From an uncultured Bacteroidota bacterium (GTDB lineage: Bacteria; Bacteroidota; Bacteroidia; Chitinophagales; LD1), in contig CAIXGR010000050.1 of the NCBI GenBank assembly GCA_903919075.1, forward strand, positions 27,361 to 91,360: 64,000 nucleotides of DNA. The letters are read 5' to 3'. The notes under the pieces are model-generated. The model had not been told where the DNA came from. It searched no databases and saw nothing but the letters and a program-made list of their open reading frames with translations. Of the stretch, positions 62,877 through 64,000 are shown piece after piece (position 1 is the stretch's first letter; each line of letters starts with the position of its first letter). The position numbers and the translations under genes are program-made.

Positions 62877-63074
62877 ATGAAAAATCTAAAATACAATCTT
62901 ATCAAAGGCCCTAAAGAAACAGTTGGCGATTATTTACAATCTCTCAACAACAACGAATTGCAAGACATATACAGCTCCTCGTTTTTTTACGACCTCAAAA
63001 TTCCTGATTTATTAAAAAAGATAGAAAGCGAATTGCAGAAAAGAAAAGTAGGCCTGCAAACCGTTTTATTTTAA
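62877..63074 (+). CDS. Small hypothetical protein of 65 residues
   Basis: A short soluble protein that I do not recognise. It is helical by composition: a basic start (MKNLKYNLIKGPKE), then GDYLQSLNNNELQDIYSSS, then DLLKKIESELQKRK. The gene is 44 bases downstream of the 114-residue gene, and a strong terminator follows 36 bases after its stop, so the two form a natural pair. No toxin, antitoxin or binding motif is obvious. Confidence 0.6.
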   Translation: MKNLKYNLIKGPKETVGDYLQSLNNNELQDIYSSSFFYDLKIPDLLKKIESELQKRKVGLQTVLF

Positions 63075-63110
63075 ACTGCTTTAACTTTTGGTTTTTGTTC
63101 ATGGTTAATT

Positions 63111-63145
63111 AAAGCCCTGGGTTCGTGGATGTCCCGGGGCTTTTT
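63111..63145 (+). terminator. Rho-independent terminator
   Basis: AAAGCCCTGGG (63111-63121) pairs with CCCGGGGCTTT (63133-63143) with one G-T wobble and an 11-base loop, followed by TT. It ends the small two-gene unit that begins at 62488. Confidence 0.85.
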
Positions 63146-63158
63146 CATTATTTTTTTG

Positions 63159-63272
63159 TCCTCCTTTGGAGGAGGAGTGCGCGTGCCTGTGGGTAAGCAG
63201 GAGGAGGAGGCTGTTGGCTTAACTTAATAATATGCGCTAAAGGGAGTTAGAGGATAAGGTAAACAGCAAAAT
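63159..63272. repeat. GC-rich palindromic intergenic repeat, copy C
   Basis: TCCTCCTTTGGAGGA (63159-63173) followed by GGAGTGCGCGTGCCTGTG and GCAGGAGGAGGAGGCTGTT is nearly the same as copy B. A second module AAAGGGAGTTAGAGG...CAGCAAAA lies at about 63238-63270 and matches the second module of copy A. It occupies the space after a terminator and before the 63312 gene. Confidence 0.8.
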
Positions 63273-63311
63273 GGAAGTTGCTATATTTAAGCCTGCTCGC
63301 AGAAACAAAAA

Positions 63312-63650
63312 ATGAAAGTAGATAACATCCAAAAACAAATCTTCGACTCCTTCGAAATTGATGAGCAATTTTTACCCGCCACTCATTCCGACGAAGAAAA
63401 ATTCAACGCTTTTCGCGATTTATTGATTCGAAGAGTTGAAGAGCTGGCCGAAAAAGACATGGAGAAGCTCTTCTCAATTTTATACCGCATTGATGTAAGC
63501 GAAAAAAAACTGCACGAAGTATTAGCCCACACCCCGCCAGCCGATTTTTCAAAAACAATAGCCGATTTAATAATTGAACGCCAAATACAAAAAATAAACA
63601 CCCGTAAGCAATTTGGAGATACAGAAACCGAATGGAATTTTGATATTTGA
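63312..63650 (+). CDS. Small hypothetical protein, possibly helical
   Basis: A 112-residue soluble protein that I do not recognise. It is largely helical, with an acidic N-terminal half (KQIFDSFEIDEQFLPATHSDEEKF) and a repeated pattern of Glu-Lys-Leu (RRVEELAEKDMEKLFSILYRIDVSEKKL). The C-terminus is acidic (ETEWNFDI). It precedes the fumarylacetoacetase gene by 30 bases, so the two could be co-transcribed. It has the composition of a small regulator or subunit of unknown target. Confidence 0.65.
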   Translation: MKVDNIQKQIFDSFEIDEQFLPATHSDEEKFNAFRDLLIRRVEELAEKDMEKLFSILYRIDVSEKKLHEVLAHTPPADFSKTIADLIIERQIQKINTRKQFGDTETEWNFDI

Positions 63651-63680
63651 TGAAGATATAAGCATTCGAGAAAGAAAATA

Positions 63681-64000
63681 ATGATGATTAAAAACATGAT
63701 TAAAGCAAACAACCCTAACCTAAAAAGTTGGGTAGAAGTAAAACCGGGAAGTGATTTCCCCATACAAAATATTCCCTTCGGAATTTTTAAAACTAACGAC
63801 AGGCCACCACGTGCAGGCGTTGCTATAGGCGAGTATATTTTAGATTTATCGGTACTATCCTATTCCGAAATGTTTGATGCTATTGCGTTTGATGAAGATG
63901 TATTAGACCAAACAACACTCAACGATTTTATTGCCCTCGGCAAACCCATCACCAACGCAGTGCGCGAAAGAATTGTCGAATTATTAAGTATCGACAATCG
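63681..64000 (+). CDS. Fumarylacetoacetase, 3'-truncated
   Basis: The window ends inside this gene after 106 codons. The protein starts at ATG 63681, 63684 or 63696 and matches the N-terminal domain of fumarylacetoacetase, the last enzyme of tyrosine degradation (fumarylacetoacetate to fumarate plus acetoacetate). SWVEVKPGSDFPIQNIPFG and AGVAIGEYILDLS are characteristic of the N-terminal SH3-like domain. The metal-binding catalytic domain lies beyond the window, so activity cannot be checked. No tyrosine-pathway neighbour is present upstream. Confidence 0.88.
   Translation, partial: MMIKNMIKANNPNLKSWVEVKPGSDFPIQNIPFGIFKTNDRPPRAGVAIGEYILDLSVLSYSEMFDAIAFDEDVLDQTTLNDFIALGKPITNAVRERIVELLSIDN

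Overview
The window looks like a contiguous piece of chromosome from a member of the Bacteroidota, probably near the Chitinophagia/Sphingobacteriia. This placement is inference from gene content. The supporting evidence is moderate AT richness, DUF4290-murA and DUF5777 genes, BatD/BatE proteins, a fused B12-dependent mutase of the IcmF type, ECF sigma factors followed by membrane proteins, and promoter-like sites resembling TTTG-N19-TAnnTTTG. Starts are preceded by A-rich stretches rather than Shine-Dalgarno boxes. I saw no rRNA, tRNA, transposase, integrase, phage gene or CRISPR array.

Layout. 1-5 kb: a 5'-truncated M1 aminopeptidase, an aquaporin and a Kup potassium transporter. 5-10 kb: a DUF898/M48 protease pair, an acyltransferase, an aldehyde dehydrogenase and a DUF1761 membrane protein. 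10-26 kb: a long minus-strand run with hsp20, a GT-C-like membrane protein, a DUF5777/YceI/cytochrome-like trio, bcp, an M23 peptidase, a LOG protein, a sodium symporter, nucleotide-sugar genes (galE, a second epimerase, rfbA), uvrA and an MtfA-like peptidase. 26-35 kb (plus): uvrD/pcrA, DUF4290-murA, grpE-dnaJ and an ECF sigma/anti-sigma pair. 35-42 kb (mostly minus): a MATE exporter, the yceD-rpmF operon, a surface CarboxypepD_reg protein and a DEAD-box RNA helicase with a long leader. 42-50 kb (plus): a deviant deoC, a SPOR protein, an M20 amidohydrolase, batD-batE, mscL and a collagen-like surface protein. 50-58 kb: icmF (minus), a translationally coupled pair of paralogous von Willebrand A proteins and a second ECF sigma operon. 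58-64 kb: sulfate activation genes cysC-cysD-cysN, a rhodanese, a WYL regulator divergent from two unrecognised small genes, another small gene, and the 5' end of a fumarylacetoacetase gene.

Most genes are core housekeeping or envelope functions: DNA repair (uvrA, uvrD), chaperones (grpE, dnaJ, hsp20), peptidoglycan (murA, M23, SPOR), ribosome biogenesis (yceD, rpmF, DEAD helicase), sulfur assimilation (cysCDN) and envelope sensing (two ECF operons, Bat, vWA).

The most notable points are these. The DeoC homologue has Glu where the Schiff-base Lys belongs. A perfect 10-bp palindrome overlaps a promoter-like site between the WYL regulator and small unknown genes. Heptanucleotide repeat arrays lie at gene edges, one of them inside a signal-peptide coding region. 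A GC-rich palindromic intergenic repeat family is present in three copies. A probable anti-sigma protein is built from three tandem copies of one helical motif. I found no clear new multi-gene system; the WYL locus is the best candidate.
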